Below the pieces are notes generated by a model. That model was not told the origin of the DNA, searched no databases, and saw only the letters and a list, made by a program, of their open reading frames with translations. A stretch of 64,000 bases of DNA from Mactromeris polynyma. Its lineage: Eukaryota > Mollusca > Bivalvia > Venerida > Mactridae. This document shows, piece after piece, positions 13,201 to 28,200 of the stretch. The first letter of the stretch is position 1, and each line of letters opens with the position of its first letter. Both the position numbers and the translations under genes were made by a program. The stretch lies in contig JASFXZ010000020.1 in assembly GCA_032209605.1 (NCBI GenBank), forward strand, positions 255,501 through 319,500. The letters are read 5' to 3'.

Positions 13201-16200
13201 ATATGTAAACATGTTACAATGTCTGTATGGATACAGTATTATACCATATATGTAAACATGTATGTCTGTATAGATACAGTATTATACCTTATATGTAAAC
13301 ATGTATGTCTGTATAGATACAGTATTATACCTTATATGTAAACATGTTACAATGTCTGTATGGATACAGTATTATACCATATATGTAAACATGTATGTCT
13401 GTATAGATACAGTATTATACCTTATATGTAAACATGTATGTCTGTATAGATACAGTATTATACCTTATATGTAAACATGTATGTCTGTATAGATACAGTA
13501 TTATACCATATATGTAAACATGTATGTCTGTATGGATACAGTATTATACCATATATGTAAACATGTATGTCTGTATAGATACAGTATTATACCATATATG
13601 TAAACATGTATGTCTGTATGGATACAGTATTATACCTTATATGTAAACATGTATGTCTGTATAGATACAGTATTATACCTTATATGTAAACATGTATGTC
13701 TGTATAGATACAGTATTATACCATATATGTAAACATGTTACAATGTCTGTATGGATACAGTATTATACCTTATATGTAAACATGTATGTCTGTATGTATA
13801 GATACAGTATTATACCTGATATGTAAACATGTATGTCTGTATAGATACAGTATTATACCTTATATGTAAACATGTATGTCTGTATAGATACAGTATTTTA
13901 CCTGATATGTAAACATGTATGTCTGTATGGATACAGTATTATACCATATATGTAAACATGTATGTCTGTATAGATACAGTATTATACCATATATGTAAAC
14001 ATGTATGTCTGTATAGATACAGTATTATACCTTATATGTAAACATGTATGTCTGTATAGATACAGTATTATACCTGATATGTAAACATGTATGTCTGTAT
14101 AGATACAGTATTATACCATATATGTAAACATGTATGTCTGTATGGATACAGTATTATACCATATATGTAAACATGTATGTCTGTATAGATACAGTATTAT
14201 ACCGTATATGTAAACATGTTACAATGTATGTATAGATACAGTATTATACCATATATGTAAACATGTTACAATGTCTGTATAGATACAGTATTATACCATA
14301 CATGTAAACATGTTACAATGTATGTATAGATACAGTATTATACCATATATGTAAACATGTTACAATGTCTGTATAGATACAGTATTATACCATATATGTA
14401 AACATGTATGTCTGTATAGATACAGTATTATACCTTATATGTAAACATGTATGTATGTCTGTATAGATACAGTATTATACCATATATGTAAACATGTATG
14501 TATGTCTGTATAGATACAGTATTATACCTTATATGTAAACATGTATATCTGTATGTATAGATACAGTATTATACCTGATATGTAAACATGTTACAATGTC
14601 TGTATGGATACAGTATTATACCATATATGTAAACATGTTACAATGTATGTATAGATACAGTATTATACCATATATGTAAACATTTTACAATGTCTGTATA
14701 GATACAGTATTATACCTGATATGTAAACATGTTACAATGTCTGTATAGATACAGTATTATACCTGATATGTAAACATGTTACAATGTCTGTATGGATACA
14801 GTATTATACCATATATGTAAACATGTTACAATGTTTGGATAGATACAGTATTATACCATACATGTAAACATGTTACAATGTCTGTATAGATACAGTATTA
14901 TACCATATATGAAAACATGTTACAATGTCTGTATAGATACAGTATTATACCATATATGAAAACATGTATGTCTGTATGGATACAGTATTATACCGTATAT
15001 GTAAACATGTTACAATGTCTGTATGGATACAGTATTATACCATATATGTAAACATGTTACAATGTCTGGATAGTTACAGTATTAAACCATATATGTAAAC
15101 ATGTTACAATGTCTGTATAGATACAGTATTATACCATATATGTAAACATGTTACAATGTCTGTATAGATACAGTATTATACCATATATGTAAACATGTAT
15201 GTCTGTATGGATACAGTATTATACCGTATATGTAAACATGTTACAATGTCTGTATGGATACAGTATTATACCATATATGTAAACATGTTACAATGTCTGT
15301 ATGGATACAGTATTATACCATATATGTAAACATGTATATCTGTATGGATACAGTATTATACCGTATATGTAAACATGTTACAATGTCTGTATGGATACAG
15401 TATTATACCATATATGTAAACATGTTACAATGTCTGTATGGATACAGTATTATACCATATATGTAAACATGTATGTCTGTATGGATACAGTATTATACCT
15501 TATATGTAAACATGTATGTATGTCTGTATAGATACAGTATTATACCATATATGTAAACATGTATGTATGTCTGTATAGATACAGTATTATACCATATATG
15601 TAAACATGTATGTATGTCTGTATAGATACAGTATTATACCTTATATGTAAACATGTATATCTGTATGTATAGATACAGTATTATACCTGATATGTAAACA
15701 TGTTACAATGTCTGTATGGATACAGTATTATACCATATATGAAAACATGTTACAATGTCTGTATAGATACAGTATTATACCATATATGAAAACATGTATG
15801 TCTGTATGGATACAGTATTATACCGTATATGTAAACATGTTACAATGTCTGTATGGATACAGTATTATACCATATATGTAAACATGTTACAATGTCTGGA
15901 TAGTTACAGTATTAAACCATATATGTAAACATGTTACAATGTCTGTATAGATACAGTATTATACCATATATGTAAACATGTTACAATGTCTGTATAGATA
16001 CAGTATTATACCATATATGTAAACATGTATGTCTGTATGGATACAGTATTATACCGTATATGTAAACATGTTACAATGTCTGTATGGATACAGTATTATA
16101 CCATATATGTAAACATGTTACAATGTCTGTATGGATACAGTATTATACCATTTATGTAAACATGTATATCTGTATGGATACAGTATTATACCGTATATGT

Positions 16201-19200
16201 AAACATGTTACAATGTCTGTATGGATACAGTATTATACCATATATGTAAACATGTTACAATGTCTGTATGGATACAGTATTATACCTTATATGTAAACAT
16301 GTATATCTGTATGGATACAGTATTATACCGTATATGTAAACATGTTACAATGTCTGTATGGATACAGTATTATACCATGTATGTAAACATGTTACAATGT
16401 CTGTATAGATACAGTAGTATACCATATATGTAAACATGTTACAATGTCTGTATAGATACAGTATTATACCATATATGTAAACATGTTACAATGTCTGTAT
16501 AGATACAGTATTATACCATATATGTAAACATGTATGTCTGTATGGATACAGTATTATACCATATATGTAAACATGTTACAATGTCTGTATGGATACAGTA
16601 TTATACCTTATATGTAAACATGTTACAATGTCTGTATGGATACAGTATTATACCTTATATGTAAACATGTAACAATGTCTGTATGGATACAGTATTATAC
16701 CTGATATGTAAACATGTTACAATGTCTGTATGGATACAGTATTATACCATATATGTAAACATGTATGTCTGTATAGATACAGTATTATACCTTATATGTA
16801 AACATGTTACAATGTCTGTATGGATACAGTATTATACCTTATATGTAAACATGTTACAATGTCTGTATGGATACAGTATTATACCTTATATGTAAACATG
16901 TTACAATGTCTGTATGGATACAGTATTATACCATATATGTAAACATGTATGTCTGTATAGATACAGTATTATACCTTATATGTAAACATGTATGTCTGTA
17001 TAGATACAGTATTATACCTTATATGTAAACATGTTACAATGTCTGTATGGATACAGTATTATACCATATATGTAAACATGTATGTCTGTATAGATACAGT
17101 ATTATACCTTATATGTAAACATGTATGTCTGTATAGATACAGTATTATACCTTATATGTAAACATGTATGTCTGTATAGATACAGTATTATACCATATAT
17201 GTAAACATGTATGTCTGTATGGATACAGTATTATACCATATATGTAAACATGTATGTCTGTATAGATACAGTATTATACCATATATGTAAACATGTATGT
17301 CTGTATGGATACAGTATTATACCTTATATGTAAACATGTATGTCTGTATAGATACAGTATTATACCTTATATGTAAACATGTATGTCTGTATAGATACAG
17401 TATTATACCATATATGTAAACATGTATGTCTGTATAGATACAGTATTATACCTTATATGTAAACATGTATGTCTGTATAGATACAGTATTATACCTTATA
17501 TGTAAACATGTTACAATGTCTGTATGGATACAGTATTATACCATATATGTAAACATGTATGTCTGTATAGATACAGTATTATACCTTATATGTAAACATG
17601 TATGTCTGTATAGATACAGTATTATACCTTATATGTAAACATGTATGTCTGTATAGATACAGTATTATACCATATATGTAAACATGTATGTCTGTATGGA
17701 TACAGTATTATACCATATATGTAAACATGTTACAATGTCTGTATGGATACAGTATTATACCTTATATGTAAACATGTTACAATGTCTGTATGGATACAGT
17801 ATTATACCATATATGTAAACATGTATGTCTGTATAGATACAGTATTATACCTTATATGTAAACATGTATGTCTGTATAGATACAGTATTATACCTTATAT
17901 GTAAACATGTTACAATGTCTGTATGGATACAGTATTATACCTTATATGTAAACATGTTACAATGTCTGTATAGATACAGTATTATACCATATATGTAAAC
18001 ATGCATGTCTGTATAGATACAGTATTATACCTTATATGTAAACATGTTACAATGTCTGTATGGATACAGTATTATACCATATATGTAAACATGTTACAAT
18101 GTATGTATGGATACAATATTATACCATATATGTAAACATGTTACAATGTCTGTATGGATACAGTATTATACCATATATGTAAACATGTTACAATGTTTGG
18201 ATAGATACAGTATTATACCATATATGTAAACATGTTACAATGTATGTATAGATACAGTATTATACCATATATGTAAACATGTATGTCTGTATAGATACAG
18301 TATTATACCATATATGTAAACATGTTACAATGTATGTATTGATACAGTATTATACCATATATGTAAACACGTATGTCTGTATAGATACAGTATTATACCA
18401 TATATGTAAACATGTATGTCTGTATGGATACAGTATTATACCATATATGTAAACATGTATGTCTGTATGGATACAATATTATACCATATATGTAAACATG
18501 TTACAATGTCTGTATGGATACAGTATTATACCATATATGTAAACATGTTACAATGTCTGTATAGATACAGTATTATACCATACATGTAAACACGTATGTC
18601 TGTATGGATACAGTATTATACCATATATGTAAACATGTATGTCTGTATAGATACGTATTGAACCTAAACTTCCGATTCAACTAGATTTCAAATGTGATGA
18701 AACATGAGATGATGTGATTTAAACAATCATGAACATACATATAATATACAAAGTTTAGGTTCGTATATTGTTGAAAAAATGTATTTCGGCAAGGTGATAT
18801 ACATACTATATGTCCACCTGTTTGCATTCTGTAACGCTAACTGGTTGTTTGGTGATAGTTGGAACTTTCTGGTCATCTGGTGATAGTTATAACTTTAATA
18901 ACGCTTGTGTCTGTGGAAGGTTTCAATCATAATGCACCAACAACTCAGAGACTATGATTTGTATCCAACCCTCGGTACTCGGTGTCCCAAACCAAAATTT
19001 GATGATATTCACAAGTTGGAAGCAAACATATTAAGTGGTGATTTGTAACATAAATAATGCAATATGTATGGTTCGGTATTTATCATCCGATGTGGTGGGA
19101 TAGACCTGTAAGTTATATATGAACATATTCTTCAACGTCCAATGTAAAGAAAATTCACTATGGTATATTTTTATCTACACCTAATTACTCAATTAATGTA

Positions 19201-22200
19201 TTTCCGTTGATAAATTCAGATATCCAGGCATGTTGCATAATTAGAATTATACTCCTACTTGCTATAGATATCTACAATATATCTAAATATATACCAAGAT
19301 AATTTGTAACAGATAATCCTGTTATCATCGTATTGATTGTTTACTACAGACTACATGTATGGTTGTACTGTGCTTAAACTTTCAGCTTCATAAACATTTC
19401 ACTTTTATCAATAAAAACTTAAAACTGCAATCATTTTGTAGGATTTCCGAAAACAGTATTCGTGTATTATAGTGAAATATTTGTACTTCAGGCAACATCT
19501 CTCCATACATGATCTCTTACCTCAGAAACAGAACATCTGAACATACACTAAGCAATGTAGATAATCTGTGGATAAGTAATGCTGGAGCTATCGTGGCACC
19601 ATTTGGTATGACACTGGGAGGTGTGATAGATCGACACTATGGGGTGAAGATAGCTGTACTCACTGGTTGTACTTTGTTTTGGTAACTTTCTACATTTATT
19701 GTTAGACTAATCGTCGATTGTCAATATTGAAGAATCATTATTTCCCAAATACAATTATACCCCGTATACATTGGAGAATTTTGTAGTGTGGCTGTTTGAT
19801 ATAACATGTATATTGTATTCAACACTTGCACATCCATATTTCTGTAACTAACATAATTTTGTGTTCAACTTTCAGTTATTCTACCATTGTTCTATTATGG
19901 AAATATATATGTTGTTGTCTCTTATTGTTGACATCTCTGAATGGATTATTACGTGATTTACTGTACAGTACTTACGCTGTGTCACCTCTGTTGCTCACAA
20001 GAGGGCTGCATTGGAGAGGTTACATGCTATTTATAAATAGGGTAATTGGTGTAAAGATGTTATATGAACTGTTCAATGCTATACATACTCATGTCGTCTA
20101 CACTACCGGTATGTTATATGAACTGTTCAATGCTTTACATACTCATGTCGTCTACACTACCGGTATGTTATATGAACTGCTCAATGCTTTACATACTCAT
20201 GTCGTCTACACTGCCGGTATGTTATATGAACTGCTCAATGCTTTACATACTCATGTCGTCTACACTACCGGTATGTTATATGAACTGTTCAATGCTTTAC
20301 ATACTCATGTCGTCTACACTACCGGTATGTTATATGAACTGTTCAATGCTTTACATACTCATGTCGTCTACACTGCCGGTATGTTATATGAACTGCTCAA
20401 TGCTATACATACTCATTTCGTCTACACTGCCGGTATGTTATATGAACTGTTCATTGCTTTACATACTCATGTCGTCTACACTGCCGGTATGTTATATGAA
20501 CTGTTCATTGCTTTACATACTCATTTCGTCTACACTGCCGGTATGTTATATGAACTGTTCATTGCTTTACATACTCATGTCGTCTACACTACCGGTATGT
20601 TATATGAACTGTTCATTGCTTTACATACTCATGTCGTCTACACTACCGGTATGTTATATGAACTGCTCAATGCTATACATACTCATTTCGTCTACACTAC
20701 CGGTATGTTATATGAACTGCTCAATGCTATACATACTCATGTCGTCTACACTACCGGTATGTTATATGAACTGCTCAATGCTATACATACTCATTTCGTC
20801 TACACTACCGGTATGTTATATGAACTGCTCAATGCTATACATACTCATTTCGTCTACACTACCGGTATGTTATATGAACTGCTCAATGCTATACATACTC
20901 ATTTCGTCTACACTGCCGGTATGTTATATGAACTGCTCAATGCTATACATACTCATGTCGTCTACACTACCGGTATGTTATATGAACTGTTCATTGCTTT
21001 ACATACTCATTTCGTCTACACTGCCGGTATGTTATATGAACTGTTCATTGCTTTACATACTCATGTCGTCTACACTGCCGGTATGTTATATGAACTGTTC
21101 ATTGCTTTACATACTCATGTCGTCTACACTACCGGTATGTTATATGAACTGTTCATTGCTTTACATACTCATGTCGTCTACACTGCCGGTATGTTATATG
21201 AACTGTTCAATGCTTTACATACTCATTTCGTCTACACTGCCGGTATGTTATATGAACTGTTCATTGCTTTACATACTCATGTCGTCTACACTGCCGGTAT
21301 GTTATATGAACTGTTCATTGCTTTACATACTCATGTCGTCTACACTACCGGTATGTTATATGAACTGTTCAATGCTTTACATACTCATTTCGTCTACACT
21401 GCCGGTATGTTATATGAACTGTTCATTGCTTTACATACTCATGTCGTCTACACTGTCGGTATGTTATATGAACTGTTCATTGCTTTACATACTCATGTCG
21501 TCTACACTACCGGTATGTTATATGAACTGTTCATTGCTTTACATACTCATGTCGTCTACACTGTCGGTATGTTATATGAACTGTTCATTGCTTTACATAC
21601 TCATGTCGTCTACACTACCGGTATGTTATATGAACTGTTCATTGCTTTACATACTCATTTCGTCTACACTGCCGGTATGTTATATGAACTGTTCATTGCT
21701 TTACATACTCATGTCGTCTACACTGTCGGTATGTTATATGAACTGTTCATTGCTTTACATACTCATGTCGTCTACACTGCCGGTATGTTATATGAACTGT
21801 TCAATGCTTTACATACTCATGTCGTCTACACTGTCGGTATGTTATATGAACTGTTCATTGCTTTACATACTCATGTCGTCTACACTACCGGTATGTTATA
21901 TGAACTGTTCAATGCTTTACATACTCATTTCGTCTACACTGCCGGTATGTTATATGAACTGTTCATTGCTTTACATACTCATGTCGTCTACACTACCGGT
22001 ATGTTATATGAACTGTTCAATGCTTTACATACTCATGTCGTCTACACTGCCGGTATGTTATATGAACTGTTCAATGCTTTACATACTCATGTCGTCTACA
22101 CTACCGGTATGTTATATGAACTGTTCAATGCTTTACATACTCATGTCGTCTACACTGCCGGTATGTTATATGAACTGTTCAATGCTTTACATACTCATGT

Positions 22201-25200
22201 CGTCTACACTGCCGGTATGTTATAGGAACTGTTCATTGCTTTACATAATCATGTCGTCTACACTGCCGGTATGTTATATTTTGATACAGTTGTGGAGTAG
22301 CAACGACATATTTCACCATACAGAAGTCTCTAGTATTTGTTGCTCTCACTTATGGTGCATTAACAAATTTTGGATCCAGTATTGCGTATGGCCCACCAGC
22401 ACAGACTTGTTGTAAGGTAAACATTGGGTGAAATAATTCCTATAATGTACTGTTTCTATTCTATGAAATGTTCACATTGCTTCTTGTTTAAATAATGAAC
22501 AAATATTTCACAGCTGGGATATTTTGAATCTTTATACTTCATGTACATATGTATCTTATAAAGGTGTTTTTCACTGGTTGTCACGACAACTAACATATAT
22601 CATGTCCAATCGATTCAAAACTAGTTGAGGTTACCATTATGTGTCCACTGTTTCTATTGGTCAGTTTTTCTGAAACATTTGCTGTCTGCCCCAAAGTTTG
22701 TTTACAACGTTTCTCAAGTAAATGAAAATATACTACATGTATATATAAAGTTGTAAATGTGTTATTCAGTGGTTGCCATCACGACCAACGTTTGCTGTTG
22801 GTTTGATTGTTTGTGGATTTGGTGGTGGTGCTTTTATATTTAATCAAGTTGTAACAAGGTATCTCAACCCAGATAATTTGTCTCCAGATTTCGAGAGTCC
22901 AGATGGACAAAAGTAAGTTATCAATGTGATTTCATTATTCACACATTCTAAAACTAACTAAGTAAGCAAGTATGGTCACATGATACAACTGAGTACATGT
23001 GTACTCAACACTCGATTGATGATATACGTACATGTATATATATGTACACATTGAGATGACTGTTTCAATTTAGTACATCCCAAGATTATCCCTTTTTTGA
23101 TGTTTAAATTTGATAATTATATAATTCCTACTACATGTTTGTGTACAATACATTGAAATTTAAACATTTAATTGGATATTTTCCACTAACATTTCACAAG
23201 CATTGCTTGAAAATTGTGTTATTTTTATGATTTTATCTAAATTTGGGAGAAGTTACTCTATTTTTATGATTTTATCTAAATTTGGGAGAAGTTACTCTAT
23301 TTTTATGATTTTATCTAAATTTGGGAGAAGTTACTCTATTTTGATTATTTTACTGGATTTATTTCCTCTGCCATCACAAGTAAACATGAATACCCTGCAA
23401 ATAAGATTTATTTATTTTCCATGACCTGTTTTGTTTTGACTCAGTTTTGACTGACGCAGAAGTTGGTAGATTTCTGGCCTTGCTGGGACTGAAGTGTGTA
23501 CAAGAGATCATATGGTTTACAGTGGAGTTGAGTTTGTTTACCCTCACCACCGGGATATCCCATATGGTTTACAGTGGAGTTGAGTTTGTTTACCCTCACC
23601 ACCGGGATATCCCATATGGTTTACAGTGGAGTTGAGTTTGTTTACCCTCGCCACCGGGATATCCCATATGGTTTACAGTAGAGTTGAGTTTGTTTACCCT
23701 CACCACCGGGACATCCCATATGGTTTACAGTGGAGTTGAGTTTGTTTACCCTCGCCACCGGGATATCCCATATGGTTTACAGTGGAGTTGAGTTTGTTTA
23801 CCCTCGCCACCGGGATATCCCATGTGGTTTACAGTGGAGTTGAGTTTGTTTACCCTCACCACCGGGATATCCCATATGGTTTACAGTGGAGTTGAGTTTG
23901 TTTACCCTCGCCACCGGGATATCCCATATGGTTTACAGTGGAGTTGAGTTTGTTTACCCTCGCCACCGGGATATCCCATATGGTTTACAGTGGAGTTGAG
24001 TTTGTCTACCCTCGCCACCGGGATATCCCATATGGTTTACAGTGGAGTTGAGTTTGTTTACCCTCGCCACCGGGATATCCCATATGGTTTACAGTGGAGT
24101 TGAGTTTGTTTACCCTCGCCACCGGGATATCCCATATGGGCGAGCAATATATATGGTTATATATGGTTTATATGTTAACACTTGTATTTATTATGATTCA
24201 GATATTTCACAGATCGTAGTCTGTTAGATCGTGTACCGTACTTGTTTCTGATACTGTCTGGTATATATGTTGTATGTCAAGGTATTGGAATCCTGCTATT
24301 ATCTAACCCTCCTAGTATAATTCAAAGTCTCAACAAACTGCCAGATGGTGGAAAGTAAGTTAACCTTGAATCACAGACAGCTTAGCCGACTGTTGTGTTT
24401 ACTTAATCCATTATTTGCTTCATTTCTGTAATTGACGCAATATTAGTTTGATATTTCATGTTACTGTTTGTAATGTAGACTATTCTATTCGTACATTTTT
24501 TGCCAGATATCTAATTTTATTTGCTTTGCAGTTCCATAAATTGACACCTATGTATTTAAGATTAGGCTAAACAATTGGTTGACATCCATGCCTTCTAGGT
24601 TTGCCTATGTGAATGAGTAATGGGTTGATACTCTATGTGTTAAATATTTTATTTTTAAGTTTGTTAACACATGTTTCACAAACCATAAAAAGAATGGAAC
24701 ATTGTTTATTGAAAACATATTTTTTCCACCTTTTTCTTGTCTAGATCTGACCAACAACAAATGTCTACAAAAACTGTTCTCATCAAAGCTTTGAAAAATA
24801 AGAATATGTATATTGTGGTATTGTATCTATTCCTGTTGTTCGGTGGTACACAGTTTGCTATCAATTTGTATAAAGTAAGTATCAAACTGTTATTGTTCGC
24901 ATTTATTCAAATATTTCTAACAGCTCTTTAAACAAATAAGTTTCAATAAATTTTATTAATATAATTCACTCTTGTTTACAATTCAATGTTACTCTCTTAT
25001 TGCAGTACTGATGTGACAAATGTTATTTTTTTAATGAGCACACTGTATTAAAACTGAGTTTATAGGCCAGTCTCATAATGCAGCCTTGCCATTGGTCAAT
25101 TTTAAGACTGTTCTTAGAAACAACCAATCAGAGGCCTGAGTTTTGATAATTGACTCCTGACTCATTTTCATAACCTTGGGATATAAAACGATTGTACCTG

Positions 25201-28200
25201 TTTACTGGTTTATACCAATTTCAATGTCTAATTGTGTAATTTCAGGCATATGGACAGACATTTATATCAGACGATAATTTCTTGGCCTTAGTTGGTTCCA
25301 TATCATCAATATTTAATGCACTATGTCGACCATTATGGGGGTTACTCATGGACAGATATGGTTTTCAGGTATTGTTATATTCTATCCGGATTCTAATAAG
25401 TACTGACAGATTACTTGTTTATAATGAGTTTGTTGAGTTTTACAAACCAGTGCCCAAGGTTAAATGCCATTTGTCAATTTTAAGCTTGCTTTTGGATCTG
25501 AATATCCCAGACTAGAGTTCTGAGACTTTATCCTTAAAAAACATATTTATAAGATCTTGTCACGCTTACTTCATGTTGAAAAGCACAGAATCTCAATAGT
25601 TGCAGTCGTTTATTACACATCATAAATAGTGCAACCTCTCACAACAGACGTCTGAAGCAACACACTCTCTTCATTAACAACATCAGTTTTCTGCAGAAAT
25701 AATCACCAACATCAAATTAACCAATTGATTGCAACATCCTGTCAGGAACAGCAAAAGTGTTTGTCTCTCTAACGAGTACATTGTATTGCTCATTGTCCAG
25801 GTTGTCTCTAACGAGTACATTGTATTGCTCATTGCCCAGGTTGTCTCTAACGAGTACATTGTATTGCTCATTGCCCAGGTTGTCTCTAACGAGTACATTG
25901 TATTGCTCATTGCCCAGGTTGCCTCTAACGAGTACATTGTATTGCTCATTGCCCAGGTTGTCTCTAACGAGTACATTGTATTGTTCATTGTCCAGGTTGT
26001 CTCTAACGAGTACATTGTATTGCCCAGGTTGTCTCTAACGAGTACATTGTATTGTTCATTGTACAGGTTGTCTCTAACGAGTACATTGTATTGCCCAGGT
26101 TGTCTCTAACGAGTACATTGTATTGTTCATTGTCCAGGTTGTCTCTAACGAGTACATTGTATTGCTCATTGCCCAGGTTGTCTCTAACGAGTACATTGTA
26201 TTGCTCATTGCCCAGGTTGTCTCTAACGAGTACATTGTATTGCCCAGGTTGTCTCTAACGAGTACACTGTATTGCTCATTGCCCAGGTTGTCTCTAACGA
26301 GTACATTGTATTACATTGTATTGTTCATTGCCCAGGTTGCCTCTAACGAGTACATTGTATTGTTCATTGCCCAGGTTGCCTCTAACGAGTACATTGTATT
26401 ACTCATTGCCCAGGTTGCTCTGTCTGTTAAATTAGAGTATGATGTTTTAAGTATATCATAATTCTAAATTCTTTATTATTTATTTATATTATTTTTGAGG
26501 TTCACCTCCTCGCTTTTAAAATTTCATGAATCTGACTAAAAACCTGTGTAATCTGCTTTGTGATTCTATTTTACAACCTGTAGATTTCTCTTAGCTGTTA
26601 CTTGATTCTATTTTACAGCCTGTAGATTTCTCTTAGCTGTTACTTGATTCTATTTTACAACCTGTAGATTTCTCTTAGCTGTTACTTGATTCTATTTTAC
26701 AACCTGTAGATTTCTCTTAGCTGTTACTTGATTCTATTTTACAACCTGTAGATTTCTCTTAGCTGTTACTTGATTCTATTTTACAACCTGTAGATTTCTC
26801 TTAGCTGTTACTTGATTCTATTTTACAACCTGTAGATTTCTCTTAGCTGTTACTTGATTCTATTTTACAACCTGTAGATTTCTCTTAGCTGTTACTTGAT
26901 TCTATTTTACAACCTGTAGATTTCTCTTAGCTGTTACTTGATTCTATTTTACAACCTGTAGATTTCTCTTAGCTGTTACTTGAGACAACGTTTGTAACTC
27001 ATCTTTTATACTTCTTAGGTTGCTGCAAAGGTGTTGGCAACATTTTTTGTATGTTTGTCATTTACCATCGTCAACTCAGAATCTTTGGGGAAAATAGCAT
27101 TTTTAATCTGGATTTGTGCCACATATGCTACTTTCTGTGGTAAGTTGACATGGTGTTGATGCTCTCATATTTGTGTAGTGTTCGTATGAAGACTCTGTTA
27201 CAATATCACTTTGTGGATGTATGAAGTTACAGAATATACACACATAGTGGAACCTGTTATTGTTAATTTTTCTATAAATTGTTCATTGAACACACCAAGG
27301 TTGTCATAGTCACCTTCATGTATATACAGCCTAGAAATTAGTGAAGAATAATAATATTGTGTATTAATTACTCTACAAGTGATTCATTGGATATTACAAA
27401 GTTTAGTTATTGAAGAGGTCGAAATGACATTGGAAATAATTATCAGATTTTAGCAGAGATTTGTTTTTTCTCAAAATGTGTTGCTTTTTTACGCACATTA
27501 ATGATGCAGCCCAGATCCAGTACACAATGTGTGCTATTGTTTTGACATCTCTGCTGATTGTAGTGTCAATACGTTTTTTAACCCCACCATGAGCCAATAG
27601 ATATGTTTAGGTTAATAGAATTTACTGGAAATGCCTCATATTCAATAATGAATGACCATATTATGATTTTATGTAGGTATATTTGCGCTGACACCCGCAG
27701 CATTAGGGAAATTGTTTGGTGTAGAAAATATGGCAATAACAATGGGATTTAACTTTGCTGCTGTGGTAAGTTACTTAATATATTCTTATTAGGCTTTGTT
27801 GTTTATGCAAGTTTTATTTTTACATTGCATTTTAATTCGGTTGATCCTAGCTTTTAAGCTATTGATAAATCATCAGAAATATACAATTGTCGGTATCTCA
27901 CTTAATACAATTTCTCAACTGTATTATGGGTAATGACTAATCAATTAGATGTAAATACAAGGGGTGTTCGGAAAGTTTCGGGACCTGTGCCGTAACTTCG
28001 TTATTTCGTAAGATTCTTTTACAAAATCTACAGTATGAATACCCACGCGTATACTTAATTGAGCATGTTCTAATTGCAATGCCAATACAGTGTCTGTCAT
28101 ATCTCTGCATTAATTAAGTTACCTTTTAAATAGGACAAAGTGTGAATTGCCTTAGTAGACATATGACAAATTGTGTGTTGTGGGTAGACATATGACAAAT

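Noticed and set aside
19826..22415. Two open frames of about 790 codons over the 54-bp array
   Set aside because: Period divisible by 3, intronic, and out of frame with exon 3.
23203..23424. 73-codon open frame upstream of exon 5
   Set aside because: Covers the 39-bp triplicate within intron 4 and has no splice sites joining it to the transporter frame.
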